A stretch of DNA of 64,000 nt from assembly GCF_035582795.1 (NCBI RefSeq), contig NC_134366.1, positions 1,376,501-1,440,500 of the forward strand, written 5' to 3'. Shown here in pieces: positions 63,163 through 64,000 of the stretch. Below the pieces are notes generated by a model. That model was not told the DNA's origin, did not search any database, and saw nothing but the letters and a program-made list of their open reading frames with translations. This stretch comes from Mycteria americana (lineage: Eukaryota > Chordata > Aves > Ciconiiformes > Ciconiidae). The translations under genes were made by a program, and so were the position numbers. Position 1 is the first letter of the stretch. The number at the start of each line of letters is the position of its first letter.

Positions 63163-63994
63163 ATGCCGAGCTCCTGGGCGCTGGTGCCCTCCCCGCCCCC
63201 GTCCCCCTCGCCTACCCCCAGGCGCTGGCCCAGGCCGTCGACTCCTACCACCAGCGCCCCGAGGTGCGGAACACCTTCAGCGCCGAGCCCGAGCCCGCCC
63301 CGGTGAGTGCCACCACCCAGGGACACCGCGGGGTCCCCCGGCGTCCCCATGGGGACATCGGGGGGGTGCCAGGCCCTACGCGTGGTGGGGTGTTTTGGGG
63401 TGCGGGGTGGGATGCGGGGGGATGCTCCCCCCTGGGTTGGCCCCGGGGAACCCGGTGATGGGTGCCACCTCTCCCTGGTGGGTGCCACCGCACTGTCCCC
63501 GTCTCTGTCCCCACGGGACACCCAGCTCAGCTCCCCGCAGCGCCTCGATTTCATCACGGAGACGCGACGCCCGGCGCGCTCGGGCGCCCGCCGCGACGCC
63601 TGCGAGCTCAAGGACGACGGGGTGAGGGCCTTGGGGGGGTCACCCACCTCTCGTGGGGTCCCCAGCCTGGGGACCGTCCCCCCCCACGTGTCCCCACGCT
63701 CAGCCCCCCGCTCTCCGCAGCTCCCTGCCCCCGCGCGGCGGCCGCCCCGTGCTCAACGTCACCTGCGCGGGCTCCGCCGTGGATGTGAGTTGGGGGGTCC
63801 CGGGGAGGGGGGCACAGGCTGCGGGGTGCAACCCCAGCGCCTGGAGAGGGGGGGGTCCCCATGGTCCCCCCACGCCGTGATGCCTCCTCTCCCCGCAGCC
63901 CGTCCCTGTCAAGCGCTTCCGGCCACTGCTGACGGCGGCCATCAAGGCGGCGGCCACCGGCATCGGTGTCTTCAAGGCCATCGAGAGGAAGTGA
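63163..63994 (+). pseudogene. CATH3-like cathelicidin with broken precursor
   Basis: Four exon-like blocks match chicken CATH1/CATH3: 63163-63302 (QAVDSYHQRPEV), 63526-63621 (FITETRR, ACELKDDG), 63721-63784 (VLNVTC) and 63899-63994 (mature peptide VKRFRPLL ... FKAIERK, stop). Breaks: the ATG at 63163 and the ALPAP-homologous text are out of frame, consistent with about 25 bp lost from the signal peptide; exon 3 is about 20 bp shorter than expected and shifts frame, also removing the third cysteine; the first cathelin cysteine is Arg (CGC); and the expected exon 2 acceptor AG reads GG, leaving only one 9 bp further in. The mature-peptide exon is undamaged. It could be a young pseudogene or a GC-related assembly error in a live gene. 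Confidence 0.75.
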
Positions 63995-64000
63995 GACCCC

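Overview
This window is vertebrate nuclear DNA, almost certainly from a bird. The evidence is spliced genes with GT/AG introns, many CR1 LINE fragments ending in the avian CR1 tail, very GC-rich gene bodies, and the cathelicidin cluster lying next to TBRG4 as it does on chicken chromosome 2. The gene order CCM2 - NACAD - TBRG4 matches human 7p13.

Layout. 1-19031 has no recognised gene, only CR1 pieces; it is probably the first intron or upstream flank of CCM2. 19032-28263 (+) holds CCM2 exons 2-10, coding for a PTB scaffold protein; the short first coding exon is not in the window. 31185-39674 (-) is NACAD, a large relative of the nascent-polypeptide-associated complex alpha subunit, with nine coding exons, a 4.6 kb acidic/proline-rich exon carrying about 31 tandem repeats, and a C-terminal NAC plus UBA module. 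CCM2 and NACAD converge. 41691-56290 (-) is TBRG4 (FASTKD4), a mitochondrial RNA-binding protein of 633 residues in 10 coding exons. Its introns carry four SNORA5-type H/ACA snoRNAs and one decayed fifth copy, all on the host strand. Its promoter is a CpG island at about 56.8-57.8 kb. 58.6-60.6 kb is repeat DNA: a 30-bp minisatellite next to two opposed CR1 fragments. 61588-62727 (+) is an intact four-exon cathelicidin, best matched to CATHB1. 63163-63994 (+) is a second, CATH3-like cathelicidin whose precursor is broken while its mature-peptide exon is intact.

The genes are neighbours by ancestry and do not form one pathway: CCM2 acts in vascular signalling, NACAD in ribosome-associated protein targeting, TBRG4 in mitochondrial mRNA stability and the cathelicidins in innate defence. 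The one clear functional coupling is TBRG4 as host of SNORA5. The points most worth a second look are the expanded SNORA5 family with its decayed copy, the NACAD repeat array, the broken cathelicidin, and a cluster of RFX X-box-like sites at 40.3-40.4 kb.
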